Shown: positions 7,689 to 15,526 of the stretch, piece by piece
How positions within the stretch are numbered: position 1 is the stretch's first letter
Layout of the letters: every line of letters starts with the position of its first letter
NCBI GenBank assembly: GCA_012520375.1
Contig: JAAYOH010000049.1
Location: 1-35,236 of the forward strand
DNA: 35,236 bases
Direction: 5' to 3'
DNA from: Clostridiales bacterium
GTDB lineage: Bacteria > Bacillota > Clostridia > Christensenellales > Aristaeellaceae
Position numbers and translations under genes: made by a program
The notes under the pieces: generated by a model
Seen by the model: only the letters and a program-made list of their open reading frames with translations
The model's database searches: none
Told to the model about the DNA's origin: nothing

Positions 7689-8840
7689 TCACTTTTTTAG
7701 TTTCGGGTCCAGGGCGTCCCGCAGTCCATCGCCGATAAAATTGAAGGCAAACATGATGATACAGATGGCTATGGCTGGCAGGAACAGCTGGTAGGGATTG
7801 GTGCGCAGCGCTTCGGTGGCGTCGTTGCACATGGTACCCAAAGATGCCATGGGAGGCGCGATGCCAATACCGATGAAGCTCATGAAAGCCTCCATAAAAA
7901 TGGCGCTGGGGATCAGCATGGTCACGGTCACCAGGATGGGCCCCATGGCATTGGGGATCAGATGCCGCAGCAGGATATTTTTGGTGGAGGACCCAATCGT
8001 CCGGGCAGCCAACACAAACTCCTGGTTTTTCAGGCTCAGCACCTGGCCCCGAACCACCCGGGCCATGTCCACCCAGTACACGCTGGACAGGGCAACAATG
8101 ATGGAGATCAATCCGTCGTCAAGGCACACCTTGATGAGGATCACGTACAAGGTCAGTGGGATGGTAGCGATAATGTCCACGACGCGCATCATGATGGCGT
8201 CGGTGCGGCCCCCGAGGTAACCGGAGACTCCCCCATACAAGATGCCGATGAGCATGTTCACTGTCGCGGCGATGAAGGCTACCATCAGGGAGATACGGGC
8301 GCCGTACATGAGGCGTGTCAGGATGTCCCGCCCCAGGTGGTCGGTGCCCAGCAGGTGGCTGGCATTCCACTTCCTGACGCCCTGTTCGATGCGCTGGCCG
8401 TATTCATCCAGCATGACATAGGGCTTTATAGAATAATCCAGTACCACGGAGGTATCGTCGTCGTATTTGAAAGAAGTCTGTTTGTGCTTGGCGTCGTCCT
8501 CCTTCTTTCGAAGTTGGCGAACCAGATGCCCTTCCGGATCCACCTCGATGACCTTCAGCGCCTCCGTTACGAAGAAATAGCTGTCATCCGGTCCCGGGTA
8601 CACCGTCATCAGGGGCGGGATGTTGGCCAATTTGGTCTCCTGCTGGGAATAGTTATACGGCGTCATAAAAGGCCCAATGAGCCCGAACAGGACCATCAAC
8701 AGAGCCAGGATCAGCCCCAGAAGCGCAGTGGGTTTGCGCCGGAAGCGGAACCACACGTCCCCCGCAAAACTTCGGGCCTTGCGGAATATGCGTTCGGACT
8801 CTTCCTGAGAGAGGGAGACCCGTTCCCATCGGTTATTCAT
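7689..8840 (-). CDS. Dipeptide/oligopeptide ABC transporter permease, DppC/OppC type, with large extracytoplasmic insertion
   Basis: This is a membrane subunit of the importer, 383 residues. A cytoplasmic N-terminus and first membrane segment (about 38-60) are followed by an insertion of about 95 residues (64-160, rich in charged residues). Then come the family motif LLGTDHLGRD (163-172), the BPD_transp_1 domain and the conserved FNFIGDGLRDALDPK end. The usual linker is about 25 residues, as in the second OppC-type protein in this window, so the insertion is notable. The ATG at 8840 was chosen because GAGGAG lies nine bases upstream; earlier ATG and TTG codons overlap that site. Confidence 0.9.
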   Translation of the reverse strand: MNNRWERVSLSQEESERIFRKARSFAGDVWFRFRRKPTALLGLILALLMVLFGLIGPFMTPYNYSQQETKLANIPPLMTVYPGPDDSYFFVTEALKVIEVDPEGHLVRQLRKKEDDAKHKQTSFKYDDDTSVVLDYSIKPYVMLDEYGQRIEQGVRKWNASHLLGTDHLGRDILTRLMYGARISLMVAFIAATVNMLIGILYGGVSGYLGGRTDAIMMRVVDIIATIPLTLYVILIKVCLDDGLISIIVALSSVYWVDMARVVRGQVLSLKNQEFVLAARTIGSSTKNILLRHLIPNAMGPILVTVTMLIPSAIFMEAFMSFIGIGIAPPMASLGTMCNDATEALRTNPYQLFLPAIAICIIMFAFNFIGDGLRDALDPKLKK

Positions 8841-8857
8841 GAACGGCATCTCCTCTC

Positions 8858-9775
8858 TCAATCGTATCGGATCCTGGGATCGATCAGGCAGTAAAAGATA
8901 TCCACGATGAAGATCATGGCGATCAGGAAGGCGGCGTAGAAAATGGTCATCCCCATGATGGTGGTATAGTCCCTCTGGGTCACGCTGTTTACGAAAAAGC
9001 CGCCCATGCCAGGGATGGCGTAAATCTTCTCAATGACAAAACTCCCGGTCAAGAGATTGGCTACCGTGGGGCCCAGCACCGTGATCACGGGGATCATGGC
9101 GTTGCGCAGGGCGTGTTTCAACACCACCCGCGTTTCGCTGATGCCCTTGGCCCGAGCCGTGCGGATGTAGTCCTGGCCCATCACTTCCAGGAGGGAGGAG
9201 CGCATCAGCCGCGCAAGGAAGCTAAGGGAATAGCCGCCCAGGGCGAGCATAGGCAGGATATACCCCTGCCAGTTGTCTACCCCGTAGGTTGGTGTCCAGC
9301 CGAGCTTGAAGGAGAAGATATACATGAGCCCGGTGGCGATGACAAAGCTTGGGATGGTGACGCCCAAAGTCGCTACCGCCATCAGCAGCATATCCTGCCA
9401 TTTGCCATTTTTAAGCGCCGCCAAAATGCCCATAGGGATGCTTGTCATGAGTACGAACACCAGGGTGACCAAACCCAGGGTGGCTGAATATGGCAGGCCA
9501 TTTGAAATAAAGTCGTTTACCGTCTTGCCCTGGTATTTGAAGCTGGGCCCCAATTCAAAGCGCACGAGCCCTTTCAGATAATCCAGAAACTGTTTCCACA
9601 GGGGGTCGTTCAATTTATACTTTTCGTTCAAGGCATCCAGAACCGCCTGGGGCACCTGTTTTTCCAGGGTAAAGGGGCCGCCGGGCACTATGTGCATCAA
9701 CACGAAGGTAAGGAGCGCAATCATGAAAAGGGTGATGACCATCATGATCACGCGCTTTACCAGGTAATTGGTCAT
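8858..9775 (-). CDS. Dipeptide/oligopeptide ABC transporter permease, DppB/OppB type
   Basis: This is the first gene of the importer operon and encodes a 305-residue membrane permease. The N-terminal membrane segment (7-30) runs into PGGP, and an extracytoplasmic stretch and five further membrane segments follow. The EAA-type coupling loop RTARAKGISE is at about 205-214. It ends with FYCLIDPRIRYD, typical of DppB/OppB. The start has a GGAAG site at suitable distance and lies about 60 bases from the operon promoter. Confidence 0.92.
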   Translation of the reverse strand: MTNYLVKRVIMMVITLFMIALLTFVLMHIVPGGPFTLEKQVPQAVLDALNEKYKLNDPLWKQFLDYLKGLVRFELGPSFKYQGKTVNDFISNGLPYSATLGLVTLVFVLMTSIPMGILAALKNGKWQDMLLMAVATLGVTIPSFVIATGLMYIFSFKLGWTPTYGVDNWQGYILPMLALGGYSLSFLARLMRSSLLEVMGQDYIRTARAKGISETRVVLKHALRNAMIPVITVLGPTVANLLTGSFVIEKIYAIPGMGGFFVNSVTQRDYTTIMGMTIFYAAFLIAMIFIVDIFYCLIDPRIRYD

Positions 9776-9833
9776 CGCGCATCACTTCCATCGTTCGTTC
9801 CGGTGGAAGGGAATCCAACCGGACAATAGGTTT

Positions 9834-9862
9834 ATATTACCACTTAACAGCGACGGAGTCAA
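9834..9862 (-). promoter_or_regulatory. Promoter of the first Dpp/Opp-type operon
   Basis: On the minus strand TTGACT (9862-9857) and TAATAT (9839-9834) are 17 bases apart. The promoter lies between the terminator of the upstream operon and the DppB-type start. No obvious operator palindrome was seen next to it. Confidence 0.7.
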
Positions 9863-9875
9863 CCGAATTTTCGTC

Positions 9876-9905
9876 AAAAAAGGCGCGGCTGATCGGCCGC
9901 GCCTT
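9876..9905 (-). terminator. Rho-independent terminator of the envelope-related operon
   Basis: AAGGCGCGGC (9880-9889) pairs perfectly with GCCGCGCCTT (9896-9905) around a 6-base loop. On the minus strand the stem runs into six T residues (9881-9876). It lies 15 bases past the stop of the SH3-repeat gene. Confidence 0.9.
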
Positions 9906-9919
9906 CAAACGTTCGATGA

Positions 9920-10615
9920 TTATCTGAATTTCAGGTATCCGTTCCACACATAGCCCAGGGTGCCGTTGTAGCGCACTTTTGACCAACTTTTGTACACCAC
10001 CAGCACGGTAAGGGTACTTCCGTAGGGGATGACGCGCTTCACCTTGGAGGAGGTACTGCGCTTTGCCCGAAGATTGACATTTCCTGTGACCTTTCCGGGA
10101 GCGCCGTTGGCGATGTAATCAGCATACACATAGCCGTACATCCCTGTGTCCGCCACTTGCACCTCATACCAGTACTTGCTATACTTGTTCAGCACGATCA
10201 ACAGGTCGTCCCGCTTCAAATATCCTCGGATCCCGTAACCCGTTCCGGGTCCCTTCCGCAGGTGCACCGTGGAAGCGGCGTACTTGGTCTTGATGTGGGC
10301 CAGGGCGCCCCAGCCCGATATATTCGAAATATCCCGCAGGTTGGTAATGTACTTGTTGTACATCCAGCCCGTCTTGCCCTTGGCGACACCGCTGACCATA
10401 GTGACCCGATCCCAGCGTTTGCCCTCTTTCAAGATCCGGAGCAGATCGCCGTGCAGGGCATATCCGATTGCGGGGTATTTGGTGCCGCCCCCATTGCGGA
10501 TGAATACAGAACCGTCTTTGGTGGGCATACTCACCACACCCATGGTGACGGCGGAAGCCGTGCATGAGAGCCCAAGAAGCAAGGCGAGTGTCACTGCCAA
10601 TATCCGTCTCTTCAT
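9920..10615 (-). CDS. Exported protein with three bacterial SH3 domains
   Basis: The 231-residue product has an N-terminal signal peptide (MKRRILAVTLALLLGLSCTASA). Three SH3b-type repeats follow at about 33-90, 110-168 and 174-228, each with the pattern V-x-(L/I)-R-x-G...GW/YGYV...YI/YL. SH3b domains commonly bind peptidoglycan or cross-bridge peptides, so a cell-wall role is likely. No catalytic domain such as NlpC/P60 or amidase is attached, so it may act as a wall-binding or targeting protein. It has its own GGAGAAGG ribosome binding site and is the last gene of a four-gene operon that includes a D-Ala-D-Ala carboxypeptidase. Confidence 0.85.
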   Translation of the reverse strand: MKRRILAVTLALLLGLSCTASAVTMGVVSMPTKDGSVFIRNGGGTKYPAIGYALHGDLLRILKEGKRWDRVTMVSGVAKGKTGWMYNKYITNLRDISNISGWGALAHIKTKYAASTVHLRKGPGTGYGIRGYLKRDDLLIVLNKYSKYWYEVQVADTGMYGYVYADYIANGAPGKVTGNVNLRAKRSTSSKVKRVIPYGSTLTVLVVYKSWSKVRYNGTLGYVWNGYLKFR

Positions 10616-10698
10616 TTCCTTCTCCCCCTTTTACAATAGTATATTCTCTGTCCCATAGACGAATCCCTGCCAGATTTGTTCCCCTTCGTTCTCAAATT

Positions 10699-12063
10699 TC
10701 AGGCTGCGTTGGACAACGCCGTCTGTGCAAAACCGTAGGCGTAGAGCCGCCTTGCATCCACCCACTTGCAGGTGGACTCCCTGCCCGATTTAAACAGGAC
10801 GAGGATCAGGGTGCGCCCATCTTTTCGGGCTGCCCCTACATAGCAGTAGCCCGCCCGTCCGGTATATCCCGTCTTGATGCCGAAGGCCCCCGGTACATAG
10901 TATTTGGAGGAGGCGTCCAGGATGCCGTAGTTGTTTTTGATGGTCAGTTCCTTGCGCTTGGCGGTGGCAGCCATGGTATAAGAACGAGTTGTGATGATAT
11001 CCACGAAAGCCTGGCTTCGCAGGGATTCCATAACCAGCCGCGCCATGTCCCGGGCGGTGGTGTAGTGTTCGGCACTATGATAGCCGTGGGGATTTGTGAA
11101 GTTGGTGTTCGCCATGCCCAGGCGTCCTGCATGGTGATTCATCAGGGCGGAAAACTTCTCCACGGAGCCAGAGCACAACACGGCCAGGGCGTTTGCAGCA
11201 TCGTTTCCCGAGCGCAACATCAGGCTGGTTATCAGATCCCGAACGCTCATCTGCTCCCCCGGGGTCAGGGGTACCAGGCTGGAATCAGAGGGAACATTGG
11301 CCGCTTCCTTTGGGATGGTCACCTGCTGGTTCAGCTTCAACTTATTCAAAGCGATCATGGCGGTCATGACCTTTGTGGTGCTGGCGGGGTACATCTTTTT
11401 GTCCGCTTCCTTTTCGAACAGCACCTCTCCCGTGTCTGCGTCCATCAGGATACAGCTCCTGGCATACAGGTATTCCCTGGTCAGAGCCAGGGGATTATCC
11501 TCATCGAAGAACATGGGCGCGGCGATGCCCCAAAGGGATAGATCACCGTTCAGGGTGCTCCGGGTATCCGGATCCGCGATGCCCGTGGCGGTCTGTTTAA
11601 GGCCCCGATCAACCATCAGTTGCTGGAAGGCCCTGACAGCGGCCTCGGTCACGTCTCCAAATACCCCGTCGGGATCCTCCTCCAGAAAGTTCAGGTCGTA
11701 CAGCCTTCCCTGCAGGGCGGAAACGTCCTCCCCACGTTCCCCCTTTTCAAGGGTCATGATGTCTTCCAGGATTTCTTTGTCATAGAGAAAGGCCCGGGTC
11801 TTATCCCCCACAATCCCGTCCGCGGGGGTATCCGCATAGCCATTGTCCTTCAGCCAGCGCTGGAAACGCTTCACAGCCCGCTCGGTTCCGTCTCCGTAGA
11901 TGCCGTCGGCGCTGCCGGATAAAAGCCCGAGCTTGATGAGCTGTCGCTGCACTTCGGCAACTTCCTCCCCTTTTGCCCCCTTTTTCAGGGCCGCAGCGGC
12001 CGCCCCTGTGCAGGCCATGATACACAGACATACCAGCAGAATATACGCGATGGCTCGTTTCAT
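10699..12063 (-). CDS. D-alanyl-D-alanine carboxypeptidase (peptidase S11) with two peptidoglycan-binding domains
   Basis: This enzyme trims the terminal D-Ala from peptidoglycan stem peptides outside the membrane. The 454-residue product has a signal peptide (about 1-25), two PG_binding_1 domains (about 32-95 and 108-174) and an S11 catalytic domain (about 195-445). The active-site triad of motifs is intact: STTK (S228, K231), SGN (285-287) and KTG (397-399). The usual C-terminal membrane-anchoring region of DacA-type enzymes is not present, so the two N-terminal wall-binding domains may hold it in place instead. The start overlaps the metallophosphoesterase stop in an ATGA-type junction. 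Confidence 0.92.
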   Translation of the reverse strand: MKRAIAYILLVCLCIMACTGAAAAALKKGAKGEEVAEVQRQLIKLGLLSGSADGIYGDGTERAVKRFQRWLKDNGYADTPADGIVGDKTRAFLYDKEILEDIMTLEKGERGEDVSALQGRLYDLNFLEEDPDGVFGDVTEAAVRAFQQLMVDRGLKQTATGIADPDTRSTLNGDLSLWGIAAPMFFDEDNPLALTREYLYARSCILMDADTGEVLFEKEADKKMYPASTTKVMTAMIALNKLKLNQQVTIPKEAANVPSDSSLVPLTPGEQMSVRDLITSLMLRSGNDAANALAVLCSGSVEKFSALMNHHAGRLGMANTNFTNPHGYHSAEHYTTARDMARLVMESLRSQAFVDIITTRSYTMAATAKRKELTIKNNYGILDASSKYYVPGAFGIKTGYTGRAGYCYVGAARKDGRTLILVLFKSGRESTCKWVDARRLYAYGFAQTALSNAA

Positions 12064-12713
12064 ATCTTCTTCCTATCCGCCCTGGGCAGCCCAAAGCGCT
12101 TTTGTTTGGTCAAGATTTCATCGGGAATTTCCAGCACATACTTTTCACAGGCATTGATGATCTGGGTCTCCTGGTATTCAAGAATCCTGGGCACGTCCAC
12201 TCCATAGCGCCTGTGTACGTGACCGTGCACCAGGTACTTGGGCTTATATTTGTCCAGCAGAGCGCGGAAAGCTTTGAATCCTTCGTGGGCAGTACCAGGC
12301 AAATCCCCCAATCCATACACCGGAGCATGTGTCAAGACCAAGTCCACTCCTCCACTGCGCCAGAGGGCTGCACGAAGCCTCGTGATCCGCCTTCTCATCT
12401 CACGCTGGGTATACTGATGGAGACCGGGCCGGTAGCGCACACTTCCCCCCAGCCCCAGTACCCGGAGCCCTCCAAAGTCCACCACCCGGTCCTCCAGGCA
12501 GATGCAGGCTTCCGGTGGGGTTTGCTCGTAACAAGCGTCGTGGTTTCCGTGGATGTATCCCACGGGCGCCCTTGCCATGGTGACCAGGAACTCCAGGTAG
12601 GTGTGTTTCAGGTCGCCCGCTGACAGGATCAGATCGATGCCTTGCAACTTTTCCGGTTTATAGTGATCCCACAGGGAAAGGCTCTCTTCGTCGGCTACCA
12701 GCAGCACCTTCAT
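12060..12713 (-). CDS. Calcineurin-like metallophosphoesterase
   Basis: The 217-residue protein has the metallophosphoesterase motif series: AD (7-8), GDLKH (33-37), GNHD (56-59), THAP (128-131) and HGHVH (163-167). The first motif, normally D-x-H, reads D8-E-E, so one of the usual two-metal ligands appears to be missing or replaced by Glu. It has no signal peptide and should be cytoplasmic. The ATG at 12713 overlaps the stop of the upstream gene (ATGA) and its own end overlaps the carboxypeptidase start. The substrate is unknown. Confidence 0.85.
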   Translation of the reverse strand: MKVLLVADEESLSLWDHYKPEKLQGIDLILSAGDLKHTYLEFLVTMARAPVGYIHGNHDACYEQTPPEACICLEDRVVDFGGLRVLGLGGSVRYRPGLHQYTQREMRRRITRLRAALWRSGGVDLVLTHAPVYGLGDLPGTAHEGFKAFRALLDKYKPKYLVHGHVHRRYGVDVPRILEYQETQIINACEKYVLEIPDEILTKQKRFGLPRADRKKI

Positions 12714-14650
12714 AGCTGTTTCTCCTCAAGCTCCGGAGGAATGCTGTCCCGGTAGATCCCCAGGATCCGCACCAGTTCCCTGGATATGGGGCGCAGTTGA
12801 TCGAAGGCGGGGATCTCCCCCCGAACGCCCTCCACCAAATAATCCATCTCCGAGATCTCCTGGATGGACAGGCTTCTGGTACCGTCGTTGATGAGTTTGC
12901 CGTCGGCGTCCCGGAAATGGCAACGGAAGGGATCCACCTGACCCGTCGTAATGCCGTAGCGCAGGATCTCTGCCAGATGCCTGACCCCTTCCGGCAAATC
13001 GTCGGTCAGATCCACGCTGACTACGCCGCTCTGAATGCCCCACCAATAGTTCACCGCTGCATTGCGGTTCCGGTCCAGCGTGTCCTCCAGCAGAGCACTG
13101 ACAATCCGGTAGTAGAAGGTCCCCCAATCCCAACGGGGAGAGGCGTAGGTGATGATACGGCCGTCGGGATCCATCCTGTAGATGCCGAACTCGGGCATTT
13201 CATGGCCGGGATTTCCTGCGGCATCCTGGCCGGACAGCAGGGCAATCCCCTCCTGTTCAAAGGCCTTGGTCGGGGACCCGGGCAGGCAGGACCATTTCAG
13301 GCATACCCTTGCAGCGGGATTGGTCATGCGGGCGCCCAAGGCAAAGGCATTGATGGCGGCTGGAACCCCCATGATGGGATAGTCCGCGATGTAGCCGATC
13401 CGCGGGTCCCTGGCCATGGCTCCTGCGATGGCGCCGGCAATGTACTTGGCCTCGTATATGCGGCAATAGTAACTGCGTATCCCGGCATAGGGTATGGATA
13501 GGGCGCAAACGAAGATTTTGATGTTCGGGTTCTTTGCGGCGAAGCGCCTGCTGGCGGGAATCATGTTTGCACTGGTAACGAACAATACCTGAGCGCCATC
13601 CCGCATTGCCTGTTCCATGGCCCCGTCCGCATCCTCCCCGCAGAAATAGGCTGCCGTAGTCACTTGACCGGAAAGTTTCCGGTCCAGGTAACGCCTGCCC
13701 TGCTCATGGGCGCGGCTCCATACGCTCTCTTCCAGGTCGTGGGCGTAGATGAAGGCGGCATGGATCTGCCTGGGACCGCCAAAGAGGCCGGATAGCAGGG
13801 ACCGTTCTTTATCTTTTGGCGTGACAGTACTCATGCTGATGGGCTGCCCCTGAGCCAAAAGCCGCACGTCAGGCCAAATGGACTCCAGAGAGCTCAATAG
13901 TTCTGCGTTGGTCTTCTCCGCGATGGAAGAGAAGGGATACACCGCCAGCCAGATCAAAAGGGCATCCCCGGGGGTCACCTGCAGCCCTTCCCGGTTTTGT
14001 TTTTCGAAGGCCTCGCGGAAGCGGTGATAGTCGGAGAGAAAATTTCGCCGCTCATCCTGGGTCCACTTCTGGTCTGGCTGCATCCCGAGGGCAGCCTGCA
14101 GCCGGGCAAATCCTCCCAGCTGGGAGAAATAGACCTGATACATGCGGTTGAGTTTGAAGAAATCCATGAACTCGTAGTAGATCATAACTTCTCTATCCGA
14201 GCTATAGGGAGGGATGATGCGGGTCACGGTGCCGGGGATGGCGAGAGAGCCATAACTCTTCAGAACGCTCACCCGCTTGTTCCCCTCTTGAACATAAAAC
14301 CTGCGCATGTATTCAAAGCAGTAGATGGGGTCGGAGATCCCGGTATCCCCCAGATGGGCAGCGCACAGGGCGATCCACTTCATGCCGAATTCGGTATGCC
14401 GCTCGAGGAGAGGCATATAATTGCCCGCAAAAGCGGAGCGCCGGCCGGAGGTTTTGGTTCCTGCAATCAGCTCCATGGGAATATCGATCAATCCCAGTTC
14501 CTGCCGGCCTGCAGCTGCGCTTTCATCAAAGATCTCATCCAGGACCTGGAGATAGGGATACAAGCCCTGATGGGAACAGGCGCGCACATAGCGTAGTGCG
14601 CTGGCGCGGGCTTCGTCAAACTGGTTCAATGCCCGAGAAAGATGTGACAT
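12710..14650 (-). CDS. Cytoplasmic BMP-family (PBP1-fold) protein with ParB-like N-terminal part
   Basis: The 646-residue product has no signal peptide. Residues about 50-135 resemble a ParB/sulfiredoxin-like domain, with IDIPMELIAGTKTSGR (55-70) and VQEGNKRVSVLK (120-131), which recalls the ParB G-x-R box. A helical middle part (about 140-280) follows. The C-terminal half (about 290-560) looks like the Basic Membrane Protein / PBP1 fold, with IHAAFIYAHDLEESVWS, KYIAGAIAGAMARDPRIGYIADYPI and YYWWGIQSG-type segments. The start at 14650 was chosen because GGAGGG precedes it, and because the promoter's -10 element lies inside the longer open frame. It leads an operon with a phosphoesterase, a carboxypeptidase and an SH3 protein. 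It may be an intracellular ligand sensor; the function is unknown. Confidence 0.75.
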   Translation of the reverse strand: MSHLSRALNQFDEARASALRYVRACSHQGLYPYLQVLDEIFDESAAAGRQELGLIDIPMELIAGTKTSGRRSAFAGNYMPLLERHTEFGMKWIALCAAHLGDTGISDPIYCFEYMRRFYVQEGNKRVSVLKSYGSLAIPGTVTRIIPPYSSDREVMIYYEFMDFFKLNRMYQVYFSQLGGFARLQAALGMQPDQKWTQDERRNFLSDYHRFREAFEKQNREGLQVTPGDALLIWLAVYPFSSIAEKTNAELLSSLESIWPDVRLLAQGQPISMSTVTPKDKERSLLSGLFGGPRQIHAAFIYAHDLEESVWSRAHEQGRRYLDRKLSGQVTTAAYFCGEDADGAMEQAMRDGAQVLFVTSANMIPASRRFAAKNPNIKIFVCALSIPYAGIRSYYCRIYEAKYIAGAIAGAMARDPRIGYIADYPIMGVPAAINAFALGARMTNPAARVCLKWSCLPGSPTKAFEQEGIALLSGQDAAGNPGHEMPEFGIYRMDPDGRIITYASPRWDWGTFYYRIVSALLEDTLDRNRNAAVNYWWGIQSGVVSVDLTDDLPEGVRHLAEILRYGITTGQVDPFRCHFRDADGKLINDGTRSLSIQEISEMDYLVEGVRGEIPAFDQLRPISRELVRILGIYRDSIPPELEEKQL

Positions 14651-14691
14651 ATATCCCTCCATCAAATAGGAAAGTGCATTTGAGCGATTGT

Positions 14692-14720
14692 ATTGTACCC
14701 CCTCCCTCATGAATTATCAA
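14692..14720 (-). promoter_or_regulatory. Promoter of the BMP-like / carboxypeptidase operon
   Basis: On the minus strand TTGATA (14720-14715) and TACAAT (14697-14692) are 17 bases apart. A second overlapping ACAAT follows. This promoter makes a start at ATG 14710 impossible and supports ATG 14650 for the first gene. Confidence 0.7.
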
Positions 14721-14728
14721 GGGCATTG

Positions 14729-14757
14729 TTGTCAAATTCTCAAAATGAGGCTATAAT
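14729..14757 (+). promoter_or_regulatory. Promoter of trhA
   Basis: TTGTCA (14729-14734) and TATAAT (14752-14757) are 17 bases apart. Its -35 element lies only eight bases from the -35 element of the divergent promoter, so the two promoters stand back to back. Confidence 0.75.
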
Positions 14758-14780
14758 AAAAGAAAAGCAAGGAGATGACA

Positions 14781-15452
14781 ATGAAACGAACAAAGCTTAA
14801 AGACCGTATCCTGCCCAACTACAGCCGAGGGGAAGAGATTTTCAACATGGTATCCCACATCGTGGGAGGGGCCCTTGGCATCCTTGCTTTGGTGCTGTGC
14901 GTGGTGATGGCTGTCCGGAAGCACAAAGCCATCGACGTAGTGGGCTGCGCCATCTATGGCGCCTCCATGACCATCCTGTACACCGTGTCCAGCATCTACC
15001 ACGGCCTGAACAAGGGCCTTGCAAAGAAAGTCATGCAAGTTGTCGACCACTGCACCATCTACTTTCTTATCGCCGGAACCTATACCCCGATCCTCCTCTC
15101 CGCCATCCGTCTCGTGTCCCCCGTCGCCTGCTGGGTACTGCTGTGCATCGAGTGGGGGTTGGCTTTTCTGGCCGCTACCCTCACCGCCATCGACCTGAAG
15201 CGCTACGAGATTTTCTCCATGGTGTGCTATGTAAGCATGGGCTGGTGCATCGTTTTCATCGGTCGGCAACTCATCCAAGCTGTGTCCCCCGGGGGACTTG
15301 TTCTTTTGTTCGGCGGAGGGGTGGCATACACTGTGGGCGCAGTGCTGTATGGGATCGGCAAAAAAAAGCGCTATATGCACTCGGTTTTCCACCTGTTCTG
15401 TTTGGCAGGCAGTTTGCTCCATTTTTTATGCATACTCCTGTTTATCCTGTAG
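14781..15452 (+). CDS. trhA: TrhA / hemolysin III family membrane protein (PAQR)
   Basis: The 223-residue integral membrane protein has seven predicted membrane segments. It shows the PAQR/hemolysin III signature residues: SSIYHG (about 71-76), DHCTIYFLIAGTYTP (about 89-103) and the C-terminal HSVFHLFCLAGSLLHF, which carries the two conserved His of the putative metal site. Members act in membrane homeostasis; a true haemolytic role is doubtful. The ATG at 14781 is preferred over 14775 because AAGGAG ends directly before the latter. It is the first gene of a short plus-strand unit. Confidence 0.9.
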   Translation: MKRTKLKDRILPNYSRGEEIFNMVSHIVGGALGILALVLCVVMAVRKHKAIDVVGCAIYGASMTILYTVSSIYHGLNKGLAKKVMQVVDHCTIYFLIAGTYTPILLSAIRLVSPVACWVLLCIEWGLAFLAATLTAIDLKRYEIFSMVCYVSMGWCIVFIGRQLIQAVSPGGLVLLFGGGVAYTVGAVLYGIGKKKRYMHSVFHLFCLAGSLLHFLCILLFIL

Positions 15453-15526
15453 AACCCCATATTGCACCCGCCGAAGCATTGTTTGGCAATGTGCAAAAAG
15501 ACCACTTATAGTTGGAGGAATATGCC

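Noticed and set aside
14651-14710. Twenty extra N-terminal codons for the BMP-like gene from ATG 14710
   Set aside because: The promoter's -10 element lies inside this stretch and no ribosome binding site precedes ATG 14710, while ATG 14650 has GGAGG.
15483-15512. Possible promoter TTGGCA-N18-TATAGT before the D-2-hydroxyacid dehydrogenase
   Set aside because: The ribosome binding site GGAGG begins two bases after the -10 element, so transcripts starting there would lack it. Read-through from trhA is more likely.
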